Source: Azotobacter chroococcum | GTDB taxonomy: Bacteria; Pseudomonadota; Gammaproteobacteria; Pseudomonadales; Pseudomonadaceae | Direction of reading: 5' to 3' | Length of the DNA: 63,658 bases | Assembly (NCBI RefSeq): GCF_004339665.1 | Contig: NZ_SMMU01000012.1 | Span: 77,290-140,947 of the forward strand | Part shown: piece by piece, positions 41,144-49,023 of the stretch | How positions within the stretch are numbered: position 1 is the stretch's first letter | How the letters are laid out: every line of letters starts with the position of its first letter | Program-made: the position numbers and the translations under genes | The notes under the pieces: model-generated | The model's input: the letters and a program-made list of their open reading frames with translations, nothing else | What the model was told of the DNA's origin: nothing | The model's database searches: none

Positions 41144-41410
41144 CTATTTCACCGTCCATTGCCGCAGCAGCCTCAGCTGCATTTCCAGCCGCTCGCTGCG
41201 CGCCCGCTCCGCACGCAGTTCCGAGCGCAACGCGCGGCACGTCTGCTCCAGCTCCAGCTCCCTGATGCGCAGGCGCTCCAGGGCGGCCCGGGCCTCGGCG
41301 AGCCTTTCCTTCAGGCCGCGGACCTGCTGGCCCTGCAGCAGCAGGCCCGGCACCGACAGGCTGGCCAGCAGCACGCCGCCCGCTCCCCACAGCTGCCACA
41401 TGACTTCCAT
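41144..41410 (-). CDS. Small single-pass membrane protein with coiled coil
   Basis: 88 residues: one transmembrane segment (about residues 4-27, WQLWGAGGVLLASLSVPGLL) followed by a long charged helix with heptad Leu/Arg/Glu spacing (RLAEARAALERLRIRELELE onward) to the end. Ribosome site GGAGAGAGGGA precedes the ATG. It lies between the defence operon and the divergent WYL regulator, so it could be the first gene of the operon, 233 bases from the Mrr gene. No known family is recognised; an accessory or membrane-sensor role is speculative. Confidence 0.7.
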   Translation of the reverse strand: MEVMWQLWGAGGVLLASLSVPGLLLQGQQVRGLKERLAEARAALERLRIRELELEQTCRALRSELRAERARSERLEMQLRLLRQWTVK

Positions 41411-41528
41411 TCCCTCTCTCCTGCTCCGGCAGTACGTCCCGAATGACCGCGGCAGGATATGTAGCCTTAAAAGACATATCTAGAATGTAGACTTGTACAG
41501 GTAAAGTTTTCGTACGGATGGAGAGGTC
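41411..41528. promoter_or_regulatory. Divergent control region of the WYL regulator and defence operon
   Basis: 118 bases between divergent starts, markedly AT-rich from 41460 to 41515. The 10-mer ACTTGTACAG at 41491-41500 is the exact reverse complement of 42390-42399 at the end of the regulator gene, possibly chance. BrxR/CapW-type proteins usually bind palindromes in such regions; I see no perfect one. Confidence 0.4.
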
Positions 41529-42401
41529 ATGAAACGGGAACAATCGATTGCCCAGGTGCGCTGGGACCTGGCATTGCGCTATCGGCTGATCGAGACGGTC
41601 GCCTGGTGGGAGGGGCGGCTGACCACGCAGCACCTGATGCAGAGCTTCGGCATCAGCCGGCAGCAGGCATCCAAGGACATCAATACCTACATCACCGAAC
41701 ATGCGCCCGAAAACCTTACATATGACCGCCGCCTCAAGGGCTATGTGCCCGCGGCGAAGTTCAAGCCTCTGTTCATCGACGACAGCGCCGACGCCTACCT
41801 GCACCTGCTGAACCAGAGCCACGAGCGTGCGCCGCACATCGAGGGCCTGGCCCTGGCCTATGCGCATACCGAGGTGCTGCGGGTGCCCGACCGCACGGTG
41901 CGCGCCGAGGTGCTGCGACCGCTGCTCAAGGCCTGCCGCGAGGGGCTGCGCCTGGAAACCGAGTACGTGTCCCTGGCCAATCCACTGCCGGAGGTGCGCC
42001 TGATCGCTCCCCATACGCTGGTCTACACCGGGATGCGCTGGCACGTGCGCGCCTACTGCGAGAAGAACCGCGCCTACCGGGACTTCGTGCTGAGCCGCCT
42101 GCGCGGCGTGCCGGGGCTGCTGGACGCCTCAAGCCACGGCCGCGCCGGCGACGAGGGCTGGAATGCCGCGGTGACCCTCCGCATCAAGCCGGACCCGCGC
42201 CTCAGTGCGGAGCAGCGGGCGATCATCGAGACCGACTACGGCATGCGCGACGGGTACCTGGCGGTCGCCAGCCGCGGCGCCCTGGTGCAGTATGTGTTGC
42301 AGCGCTTCCAGATCGACACCACCAAGATCGAGCCTAAGGCCGCCGCCCAGCAGATCGTGGTGGCCAACCTGGAGGAACTCGCACGTTGGCTGTACAAGTA
42401 G
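41529..42401 (+). CDS. WYL-domain transcriptional regulator, BrxR/CapW-like
   Basis: 290 residues. An N-terminal winged helix-turn-helix (RLTTQHLMQSFGISRQQASK, about residues 35-60) is followed by a WYL domain with HTLVYTGMRWHVRAYCEKNR and RDFVLSR, and a C-terminal WCX-like dimerisation domain. This is the layout of BrxR and CapW, repressors found next to BREX, CBASS and other antiphage systems that sense nucleic acid or nucleotide ligands. It is divergent from the nuclease/helicase operon. A GGAGAGG ribosome site precedes the ATG. Its location is the best evidence that this island is a defence island. Confidence 0.85.
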   Translation: MKREQSIAQVRWDLALRYRLIETVAWWEGRLTTQHLMQSFGISRQQASKDINTYITEHAPENLTYDRRLKGYVPAAKFKPLFIDDSADAYLHLLNQSHERAPHIEGLALAYAHTEVLRVPDRTVRAEVLRPLLKACREGLRLETEYVSLANPLPEVRLIAPHTLVYTGMRWHVRAYCEKNRAYRDFVLSRLRGVPGLLDASSHGRAGDEGWNAAVTLRIKPDPRLSAEQRAIIETDYGMRDGYLAVASRGALVQYVLQRFQIDTTKIEPKAAAQQIVVANLEELARWLYK

Positions 42402-42430
42402 GGCATTTTCTCCCGCTTTCTGCCGCTTTT

Positions 42431-42450
42431 TGTAAGCCATCGGCTATACA
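42431..42450 (+). promoter_or_regulatory. Candidate GacA-binding upstream sequence for the Rsm small RNA
   Basis: TGTAAG at 42431-42436 matches the left half of the GacA box TGTAAG-N6-CTTACA exactly. The right half reads CTATACA, one base longer than consensus. It is about 170 bases upstream of the predicted RNA start. Confidence 0.5.
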
Positions 42451-42577
42451 TACGGTCAGCGAAAATGGATGAAAGCCCCGCCATAACCATACCGGCTAAA
42501 TGCCAAATCCTTGAAAGAACGGAACACTCTTATTGCAGTGCAACACAAGAGGCGGCCGGGCAGCCATTTTCGCCCGG

Positions 42578-42605
42578 TTGTCGCGGCCGGCCGCGGCGCT
42601 AATAT
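42578..42605 (+). promoter_or_regulatory. Promoter of the Rsm-family small RNA
   Basis: TTGTCG (42578-42583) and TAATAT (42600-42605) are separated by 16 bases, placing the transcript start near 42612. Confidence 0.6.
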
Positions 42606-42611
42606 CAATTC

Positions 42612-42745
42612 CAGGTCGACGGAGCGACTCAGGCTGGCAAGGATGGCGGTCAGGGACATCGCAGGACGGCGATTCACCAGGATGGTGATACAGGGAAGCG
42701 CGAAACAGACAAGGAGGCGGGGTTACCCCCGCCTCCTTTGTTTTG
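42612..42745 (+). ncRNA. RsmY/RsmZ-family regulatory small RNA
   Basis: About 134 bases with seven GGA motifs (42621, 42641, 42654, 42664, 42680, 42694, 42713). At least three GGA motifs sit in hairpin loops: GTCG-ACGGAG-CGAC (42615-42628), ATCGC-AGGACG-GCGAT (42658-42673) and TCACC-AGGAT-GGTGA (42674-42688). A perfect 12-bp terminator (42711-42722 with 42727-42738) ends in TGTTTTGT. These are the features of RsmY/Z RNAs, which titrate the translational repressor RsmA/CsrA under GacS/GacA control. The stretch CAGGGACATCGCAGGA resembles RsmZ as I recall it. Azotobacter is known for multiple Rsm RNA copies. No protein-coding gene overlaps it. Confidence 0.87.
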
Positions 42746-42967
42746 TCCGCGAGAAAATCTCCCGACCGACGGCTGCCGGAGCGCGCGGCCAAGCCCGCCG
42801 GCGACCGACCAGCTAACACATCAGAAACCACCATCGCTACACTACCTTCATCTCGGTATCGCCGGATGCGGCAGGATGGGGTTCGTCCAAGGCGGGCTTT
42901 CCACTCTAAAGAAACGATAAGAGCATGGTCGGTCCGCCAGGATGCTGCCGCCTGCTAAGGATTCGGT

Positions 42968-43972
42968 GTGAACAGGCTGTATTTTCACCCGCTGCCTTGC
43001 CTTGCAGGTCTGCTCAGCGCATTGCTGCTCGCTCCCCTCGCCAGCGCCGAGGCCCTGCAGTTCGCGCTGCTCGCCAAGCGGACCGATCAGCATTTCTTCC
43101 TCGAGGTCGGCCAGGGCTGCGCCGAAGCCGCCGCGGCCGAAGGCGACACCTGTCTGTTGCTGGGCGCCTCGGGTCCGGCGCATTTCCGCCGGCAGAACGA
43201 GGCCTTGGAGCAGGCCCTCGGCCGCGGCCTGGACGGCATCGCCCTGTCGGTGACCCATTCCCGCTGGCTGGCCGAGCACGCGCTCAAGCACCTGGGCCGG
43301 ACGCCGCTGATCACCTTCGATTCGGACCTGGCGCCGGCCGAGCGGCATCTGCGCCGCGGCTACGTCGGCATCGACAACCTGGCCTTCGGCCGGCAGCTCG
43401 GCCTGCTCGTCCAGCGCTTCAGACCGCAGGGCGGCAGGCTGTGCATCCTCAACAGCAGCCAGCAGGACCCCAACCTGCGCGAGCGCCTGGCCGGCATCCG
43501 CCAGCAGCTGCGCGGCGTCCAGGGCGCGGACGGCGCCGAACGGCTGGCCGGCGAGAATGGCTGGCGCGAGGTGAAACGCTGTCCGCTGTACACCGCCGAC
43601 AATCAGGAGAACGCCCTGCGCCAGCTCGCCACCCTGCTGCAGGCCACGGAACTCGATGCGATCGTCGCCGTCGGCAGCTGGCCGATCTACGACGCCGAAG
43701 CCTTCCGCCGGCGACTCAGCCCGCTGCTCGCCGAACTCGACGCCAGGGGCAGGCGCCCGGCCATCGTCATCACCGCCGACGAGCCCGACGCGCGCCAGCT
43801 CGCGCTGCTCGACGACGGCCTGGTGCAGGCCTATGTGGGGGCGAAGAGCCGCGAGATCGGCCGGCAGAGCTACCACATGCTCAAGCGTCTGGCGCAAGGC
43901 CAGCCCGTCGCCGGGCAGATCCTCGTCGACAGTCAGGTCTACCTGCCCGGCACTGCGCCGGCAGAGCCCTGA
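42968..43972 (+). CDS. Periplasmic substrate-binding protein (LacI-type sugar-binding fold)
   Basis: 334 residues, GTG start with TAAGGA upstream and a signal peptide ending LASAEA. The fold is that of Peripla_BP_4 proteins: ALLAKRTDQHFFLEVGQGC, IALSVTHSRW, GYVGIDNLAFGRQLG, then DAIVAVGSWPIYD and VQAYVGAKSREIG. Such proteins bind sugars or autoinducer-like ligands, either for ABC import or as partner of a membrane sensor (TorT or LuxP type). No transporter genes or sensor kinase genes adjoin, so its partner is elsewhere. Its 3' end overlaps the convergent LysR gene by 34 bases. Confidence 0.85.
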   Translation: MNRLYFHPLPCLAGLLSALLLAPLASAEALQFALLAKRTDQHFFLEVGQGCAEAAAAEGDTCLLLGASGPAHFRRQNEALEQALGRGLDGIALSVTHSRWLAEHALKHLGRTPLITFDSDLAPAERHLRRGYVGIDNLAFGRQLGLLVQRFRPQGGRLCILNSSQQDPNLRERLAGIRQQLRGVQGADGAERLAGENGWREVKRCPLYTADNQENALRQLATLLQATELDAIVAVGSWPIYDAEAFRRRLSPLLAELDARGRRPAIVITADEPDARQLALLDDGLVQAYVGAKSREIGRQSYHMLKRLAQGQPVAGQILVDSQVYLPGTAPAEP

Positions 43973-44919
43973 GACACCCGCTCGGGCCGGCTGCACTCGC
44001 CCAGGCTGCGCAGGTCGGCCTCCAGGTGGCGCGGAATGTAGTCGCGCAGGAACTCCACCCAAGTGCGGATCTTGGCATCCAGATACTGCCGCGACGGGTA
44101 CAGCGCATAGACCCCGAGCGGATAGAGGGTGTACTCCGGCAGCACGCGCACCAGGCTGCCGTTCTGCAGGCTCTCCAGCGCCGAGTAGACCGGCAGGGCG
44201 CCGATGCCCATGCCGGCCTTGAGCGCCACGGTCATGGCGTCGACGGTGTTGACCTGGAAGTGGGTCTGGCTGATGGTCACCAGCTCCTCGCCATGGGGGC
44301 CGTCGAGCAGCCACCTGTCGAGGCTCATCACCGGATAGACCAGGCGCAGGCAGCGGTGCCCGGCCAGCTCGGCGGGCGTCTGCGGCAGGCCGTGGCGGGC
44401 GAGGTAGGCCGGCGAGGCGCAGAGCACGCTGTAGATCCTGCCGAGCTGCTTGGAGATGAAGCCGGAGTCCGGCAGCTCCGGCGCGGTCACCACAGAGACG
44501 TCGTAGCCTTCCTCGAGGATGTCGGTGGTGCGGTTGGCCAGGGTCAGGTCGAAGCTGACCTCCGGATACTGCTCGCTGTATTCGGCGACGGCCTTGATCA
44601 GATAGTGGTGGCCGATGCCGGTCACCGCATGGACCTTCAGGTTGCCGGCGGGGCACGCATGGGCCTGGCTGGCCTCGGCCTCGGCCTCCTCGATGTAGCC
44701 GAGGATCTGCTCGCAGCGCTGCAGGTAGCGCTGGCCGGCCTCGGTGAGGGCGATGCGCCGGGTGGTGCGGTGCAGCAGGCGGGTGCGCAGGTGGGTCTCC
44801 AGGGAGGCGACCGCCCGCGAGACGTAGGAGGTGGTCAGGTCGAGGCGGGTCGCAGCGGCGGTGAAGCTGCCGGTTTCCGCCACGCAGGCGAAGATGCGCA
44901 TGTGGGAGAGGATGTCCAT
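43939..44919 (-). CDS. LysR-family transcriptional regulator
   Basis: 326 residues. The N-terminal helix-turn-helix (MDILSHMRIFACVAETGSFT, then RLDLTTSYVSRAVASLETHL) and the effector domain with VHAVTGIGHHYLIKAVAEY are typical of the AaeR/CrgA-like subgroup. It is divergent from an aromatic-acid-type efflux operon 188 bases away, so it most likely controls that operon in response to an aromatic acid; this is inference. The C-terminal 25 residues overlap the end of the convergent binding-protein gene. Confidence 0.9.
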   Translation of the reverse strand: MDILSHMRIFACVAETGSFTAAATRLDLTTSYVSRAVASLETHLRTRLLHRTTRRIALTEAGQRYLQRCEQILGYIEEAEAEASQAHACPAGNLKVHAVTGIGHHYLIKAVAEYSEQYPEVSFDLTLANRTTDILEEGYDVSVVTAPELPDSGFISKQLGRIYSVLCASPAYLARHGLPQTPAELAGHRCLRLVYPVMSLDRWLLDGPHGEELVTISQTHFQVNTVDAMTVALKAGMGIGALPVYSALESLQNGSLVRVLPEYTLYPLGVYALYPSRQYLDAKIRTWVEFLRDYIPRHLEADLRSLGECSRPERVSQGSAGAVPGR

Positions 44920-45034
44920 GGATCGCTGTTCCGCTGGGGAGGGGCGGCACGCCGCAGGCTGCTACTGGCAGGAAGTCTGCCAAGGATTATGGCTTTTTAG
45001 TACAGAATTCATCATCAAACTGTCGCCTTATTCT

Positions 45035-45070
45035 CTTGCGTTCATCCACCTAAAATTGACCTAACGCAAG
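45035..45070. promoter_or_regulatory. Inverted repeat in the LysR/efflux intergenic region
   Basis: CTTGCGTT (45035-45042) and AACGCAAG (45063-45070) form a perfect 8-bp inverted repeat with a 20-base AT-rich spacer, 37 bases before the efflux operon start. Candidate regulator site or leader hairpin. Confidence 0.4.
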
Positions 45071-45106
45071 ATCTTCCGCCTCCTCCCGCACATCAGGATC
45101 ACTACA

Positions 45107-46621
45107 GTGCCTCGCAATCTGTGGTCGGGCCTCTGCCTGTCCAGTCTGCTCGCTGTGCTCTCGACACTCTCCGGCTGCATCAACAGCCAAGGCATCCTTC
45201 CCCAGGCGCTGCGCCTGAACGACGACAAGCTGCTCACCGACAAGCCGATCCGCAAGGCCGCCAGGAAGGCGGAATGGCCGCGCGACCAGTGGTGGCAGGC
45301 CTATGGCGACCCGCAACTGAACGCCTGGGTCGAGCTGGCTCTGGCCGACAGCCCCGACCTGGCCACGGCCGCCGCGCGCGTGCGCCAGGCGATGGCGATG
45401 GCCGGGGTCGCCGAGTCCGAGCATGCGCCGCAGGTGAAATTCGACGCCTCGGTGCAGCGCAAGCACTGGCCGGCCGACCAATACTTCTACGGCCCCGGCC
45501 TGCTCGGCGACACCACCGGCTGGAACAACACCTCGTCGCTGGGCATGAACTACGACCTCGACCTGTGGGGCCGCCTGCACAGCGACACCGAGCGCGCCCT
45601 GAGCCTGGCCGAGTTGGCGGCCACCGAGGAACGCGCCGCGGCGCTGGAACTGCAGAGCAACGTGGTGAGCGCCTACATCCAGCTGGCCCTGCACCATGCC
45701 CGGCTGGACATCGCCGAGGCCGAGCTCAGGCAGCGCGAACAACTCCTGGAGCTGGCCCGCGAGCGCCTGGCGATCGGCATCGGCACCCAGCTGGAGATCA
45801 GCGAGGCCGAGGCGCCGCTGCCGGAAGCCCACCGCCGGATCGACCTGATCCACGAGGCCATCGCCCTGACCCGCAACCAGCTGGCCGCCCTGGCCGGCAA
45901 GGGCCCCGGCGAGGGCGCGCGGCTCGAACGGCCGAAGCTGTCGCTGCACGGCGAGCCGGCGCTGCCCTCGAACCTGCCGCTGGAGCTGCTCGGCCGCCGC
46001 CCGGACGTGGTCGCGCGGCGCTGGCAGGTGGCCGCCGAGGCGCGCGGCATCGAGGTGGCCAAGGCGGACTTCTATCCCAACGTCAACCTGGTCGCCTTCC
46101 TCGGCTCGGGCTCGACGACCGGCGACGTGCTGAACTTCCTGACCAACGGCAGCAAGCTGACCTACGGCATCGGCCCGACCCTGAGCCTGCCGGTGTTCGA
46201 CGGCGGCCGCCGGCGCGGCAAGCTCGGCGCGGCCACCGCCGCCTACGACATCGCCGTCGAGCAGTACAACCGGACCCTGGTGGAGGCGCTCAGGGGCGTG
46301 TCCGACCAGTTGATCCGCCTGCACTCGCTGCACGAGCAGGAGATCTTCGTCGGCCACGGCCTGGAGACCGCCGAGCGCCGCTACAAGCTGGCCGAGGAGG
46401 CCTACCAGCGCGGCCTGACCGACTACCGCAGGGTGCTCGAGGCGCAGAGCGCGCTGTTCGACCAGCAGTTCCTCGAACAGCAGGTGCACGCCGAACACCT
46501 GACCGCCCAGGCCGGTCTCTGGGTCGCGCTCGGCGGTGGCGTACTCACGGAAGACCGCGGCCCCGCCACCGAGCAACTGGACGCTCACGAGATTTCGCTG
46601 CACCTCCCCGGCCGTCACTGA
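45107..46621 (+). CDS. Outer-membrane efflux factor lipoprotein (NodT/OprM family)
   Basis: 504 residues from a GTG start. A lipoprotein signal ends at LSGC (Cys24). Two TolC-like repeats of long coiled helices are evident; family motifs are WWQAYGDPQLNAWVELALAD near residue 65, the second-half NLPLELLGRRPDVVARRW and the C-terminal GGVLTEDRGP. Forms the outer-membrane channel of a tripartite pump. It is the first gene of an operon with FUSC, DUF1656 and HlyD genes, so the pump is complete within one operon. Confidence 0.92.
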   Translation: MPRNLWSGLCLSSLLAVLSTLSGCINSQGILPQALRLNDDKLLTDKPIRKAARKAEWPRDQWWQAYGDPQLNAWVELALADSPDLATAAARVRQAMAMAGVAESEHAPQVKFDASVQRKHWPADQYFYGPGLLGDTTGWNNTSSLGMNYDLDLWGRLHSDTERALSLAELAATEERAAALELQSNVVSAYIQLALHHARLDIAEAELRQREQLLELARERLAIGIGTQLEISEAEAPLPEAHRRIDLIHEAIALTRNQLAALAGKGPGEGARLERPKLSLHGEPALPSNLPLELLGRRPDVVARRWQVAAEARGIEVAKADFYPNVNLVAFLGSGSTTGDVLNFLTNGSKLTYGIGPTLSLPVFDGGRRRGKLGAATAAYDIAVEQYNRTLVEALRGVSDQLIRLHSLHEQEIFVGHGLETAERRYKLAEEAYQRGLTDYRRVLEAQSALFDQQFLEQQVHAEHLTAQAGLWVALGGGVLTEDRGPATEQLDAHEISLHLPGRH

Positions 46622-46630
46622 GGACCCCCC

Positions 46631-48808
46631 ATGAAAACCGTGGCTGACGCACCGGTCGGCGCCTTCCGCCGTGCCCTGGGCGACTGGGCGCTGAGCGAGG
46701 GCCTGACTTGGGTGTTCGTGTTCAAGGCCCTGTTGACCGCCTTCGTCGCCCTCTGGCTGGCCTATCGCCTGGAGCTGCCGCAGCCGAGCACCGTGCTGGC
46801 CACGGTGTTCATCGTCATGCAGCGGCAGAGCGGCGAGGTGCTGGCCAAGAGTTTCTACCGCATCATCGGCACCCTGCTGGGCCTCGTGGTGATGGTCACC
46901 CTGATCGCCCTGTTCAACCAGGAGCGCGTGCTGTTCCTGCTCTGCCTGGCGATCTGGGTCGGCCTGTGCACCGCCGGCGCGGCGCGCTACCGGGACTTTC
47001 GCGGCTACGCCTGCGTGCTCGCCGGCTACACCGCGGTGATGATCGGCCTGCCGGCCACCTTCGACCCGGACGGCGCCTTCATGCAGGCCCTCTGGCGGGT
47101 GCTGGAGATCACCGTGGGGATTCTCTGCACCGGCCTGGTGATGGGCCTGATCCTCCCGCAGACCAGCGGCGCCACCCTGCGCAGCACCCTCGCCACGCGC
47201 TTTCGCGACTTCGCCGGGGTCGCCTGCGCGGGGCTGGCCGGCGAGCTGGAGCCGCAGCGCATGGAGGAGGTCAGCGCACGCCTGGCCGCCCAGGCCGTGG
47301 CCCTGGAGAACCTGCGCAACGCCAGCGCCTTCGAGGACCCCAACATCCGCCTGCGCAGCGGCCGCCTGGCGCGCCTGAACAACGAGTTCATGGTCCTCTC
47401 GACGCGCTTCCATGCCCTCTACCAGTTGCTCCAGCGCCTGCAGGGCGAAACCGGCGTCCGCGTGCTCGAAGCCCTGCAGCCATGCCTGGCGCAGGTCGGC
47501 TCGGAGCTCGCGCCGCTCGCCGGACGCCTGTACAGCGATCAGGACGCGGCGAACCTCGCCCTGGGCCTGGCGACCAGCAAGCAGGCGCTGATGCAGCGCA
47601 TCCGCGACGGCCGCCAGCAGCTCGTCGAGCAGCAGGCCGACGAGGCGCAGCTGACCGATTTCAACACCGCCGCCGAGCTGCTGTTCCGCTTCACCGACGA
47701 CCTGCACGGCTATGCCCAGACCCAGGCCTCGCTGGCCGACCAGCACCACAGCCGGGAAAAATGGAAGGGCAACTTCACCCCGCGCGCCAACGGCCTGGCC
47801 GCAGCGGTGGCGGGCATCCGCTGCGCCCTGCTGATCCTCGCGCTCAGCGCTTTCTGGCTGGCCAGCTCCTGGCCCAGCGGCAGCACCTTCGTGCTCACCG
47901 CCGGACTGGTCTCGGCGCTCAGCTCGACCTCGAGCAACCCCGCCCGCCTGAGCCGCCAGCTGCTGATCGGCGCGAGCGGCAGCGCGGTGGCCGGCTTCGT
48001 CCTGCAGTTCTGGGTCTTCCCCTGGCTGGACGGCTTCGCCCTGCTCTATTGCTCGCTGGTGCCGGTGATCGCCTTCGGCGCCTTCCTGCTCGCCCGGCCG
48101 CAGACCCTCGGCTACGGCGTCGGCCTGCTGATCTGGTTCTGCATGCTCGCCCTGCCGGCCAACCAGACCCACTACCTGCCCTACCGCTTCTTCAACGAGT
48201 ACCTGGCGGTGCTGTCCTCCATGGGCCTGGTGGTGGTGTCCATGCTGATCCTGCCGCCCGACCGCCCCTGGCTGTGGCGGCGCCTGGAGCAGGACCTGCG
48301 GATGCGCGTGGTGTTCGCCGTCAGCGGCAAGCTCAAGGGCCTGGTCGACGGCTTCGAGAGCGGCACCCGCGACCTGCTCAACCAGGCCTACGGACTGGCC
48401 GCGCGCCGTCCGGACGTGCAGCGCCAGCTGCTGCGCTGGATGTTCGCGGTGCTGGAGATCGGCCATGCGGTGATCGAGCTGCGCCAGGAGCAGGCTGCCC
48501 TGCCCGACGAGCCCTGCTACGCCGCGGACACGCCCTGGCAGCAGGGCGTGCGGGCCATGGGCCGCGCCCTGGTGCGCCTGTTCATCCAGCCCGACGAAGC
48601 CAACCGCCAGCGCGCCCTGGGCGCGGTCGAGCAGGCCATCCAGACGGTGCGCGACACCCCCGAGCCGCGCCCGCCGCAATTCGACAGCTCGCCGCTGCGC
48701 CGGGTGCTCAGCTACCTGCACTTCATCCGCAGCTCGCTGCTCGATCCCAATTCGCCGCTGGCCGCGGGTTCCGCCAGCACCGCCGGGAGAGTCGTCCATG
48801 CCCCGTGA
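46631..48808 (+). CDS. FUSC/AaeB-family inner-membrane efflux protein
   Basis: 725 residues with two blocks of about five transmembrane segments (residues 30-180 and 385-540) separated by cytoplasmic helical domains, as in AaeB, the p-hydroxybenzoate exporter. Recognisable segments are AFVALWLAYRLELPQPSTVL, ATVFIVMQRQSGEVLAKSFY and RIIGTLLGLVVMV. It probably exports aromatic carboxylates. It starts 10 bases after the outer-membrane factor and overlaps the DUF1656 gene by 11 bases. Confidence 0.92.
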   Translation: MKTVADAPVGAFRRALGDWALSEGLTWVFVFKALLTAFVALWLAYRLELPQPSTVLATVFIVMQRQSGEVLAKSFYRIIGTLLGLVVMVTLIALFNQERVLFLLCLAIWVGLCTAGAARYRDFRGYACVLAGYTAVMIGLPATFDPDGAFMQALWRVLEITVGILCTGLVMGLILPQTSGATLRSTLATRFRDFAGVACAGLAGELEPQRMEEVSARLAAQAVALENLRNASAFEDPNIRLRSGRLARLNNEFMVLSTRFHALYQLLQRLQGETGVRVLEALQPCLAQVGSELAPLAGRLYSDQDAANLALGLATSKQALMQRIRDGRQQLVEQQADEAQLTDFNTAAELLFRFTDDLHGYAQTQASLADQHHSREKWKGNFTPRANGLAAAVAGIRCALLILALSAFWLASSWPSGSTFVLTAGLVSALSSTSSNPARLSRQLLIGASGSAVAGFVLQFWVFPWLDGFALLYCSLVPVIAFGAFLLARPQTLGYGVGLLIWFCMLALPANQTHYLPYRFFNEYLAVLSSMGLVVVSMLILPPDRPWLWRRLEQDLRMRVVFAVSGKLKGLVDGFESGTRDLLNQAYGLAARRPDVQRQLLRWMFAVLEIGHAVIELRQEQAALPDEPCYAADTPWQQGVRAMGRALVRLFIQPDEANRQRALGAVEQAIQTVRDTPEPRPPQFDSSPLRRVLSYLHFIRSSLLDPNSPLAAGSASTAGRVVHAP

Positions 48809-48998
48809 AATCGCCCTGTTCGGCGTCTACCTGCCGAGCCTGACCCTGCTGTTCCTGGCCACCCTGGCCGCCGGCTGGGCCCTCGACCGGCTGGCCGCCT
48901 GGTTCGGCCTGTACCGCCACGCCTGGCATCCGACGCTGCTGCGCATGAGCCTGTTCACCTGCCTGTACGGGCTCGTCGCCCTGTACATCTATCGCTGA
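48798..48998 (+). CDS. DUF1656 small membrane protein (AaeX-like)
   Basis: 66 residues with two transmembrane segments (about 9-30 and 47-64) and the family start MPREIALFGVYLPSL. Always found between FUSC and HlyD genes in such efflux operons; precise function unknown, likely an accessory subunit. It overlaps the FUSC gene end by 11 bases. Confidence 0.92.
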   Translation: MPREIALFGVYLPSLTLLFLATLAAGWALDRLAAWFGLYRHAWHPTLLRMSLFTCLYGLVALYIYR

Positions 48999-49023
48999 AT
49001 CGTCACCCCACATAGGCCCGGAT

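Noticed and set aside
45050..48799. A 1249-codon open frame on the minus strand
   Set aside because: It is antisense to the outer-membrane factor and FUSC genes, is Gln/His/Gly-rich in the way of GC-rich shadow frames, and has no domain-like sequence.
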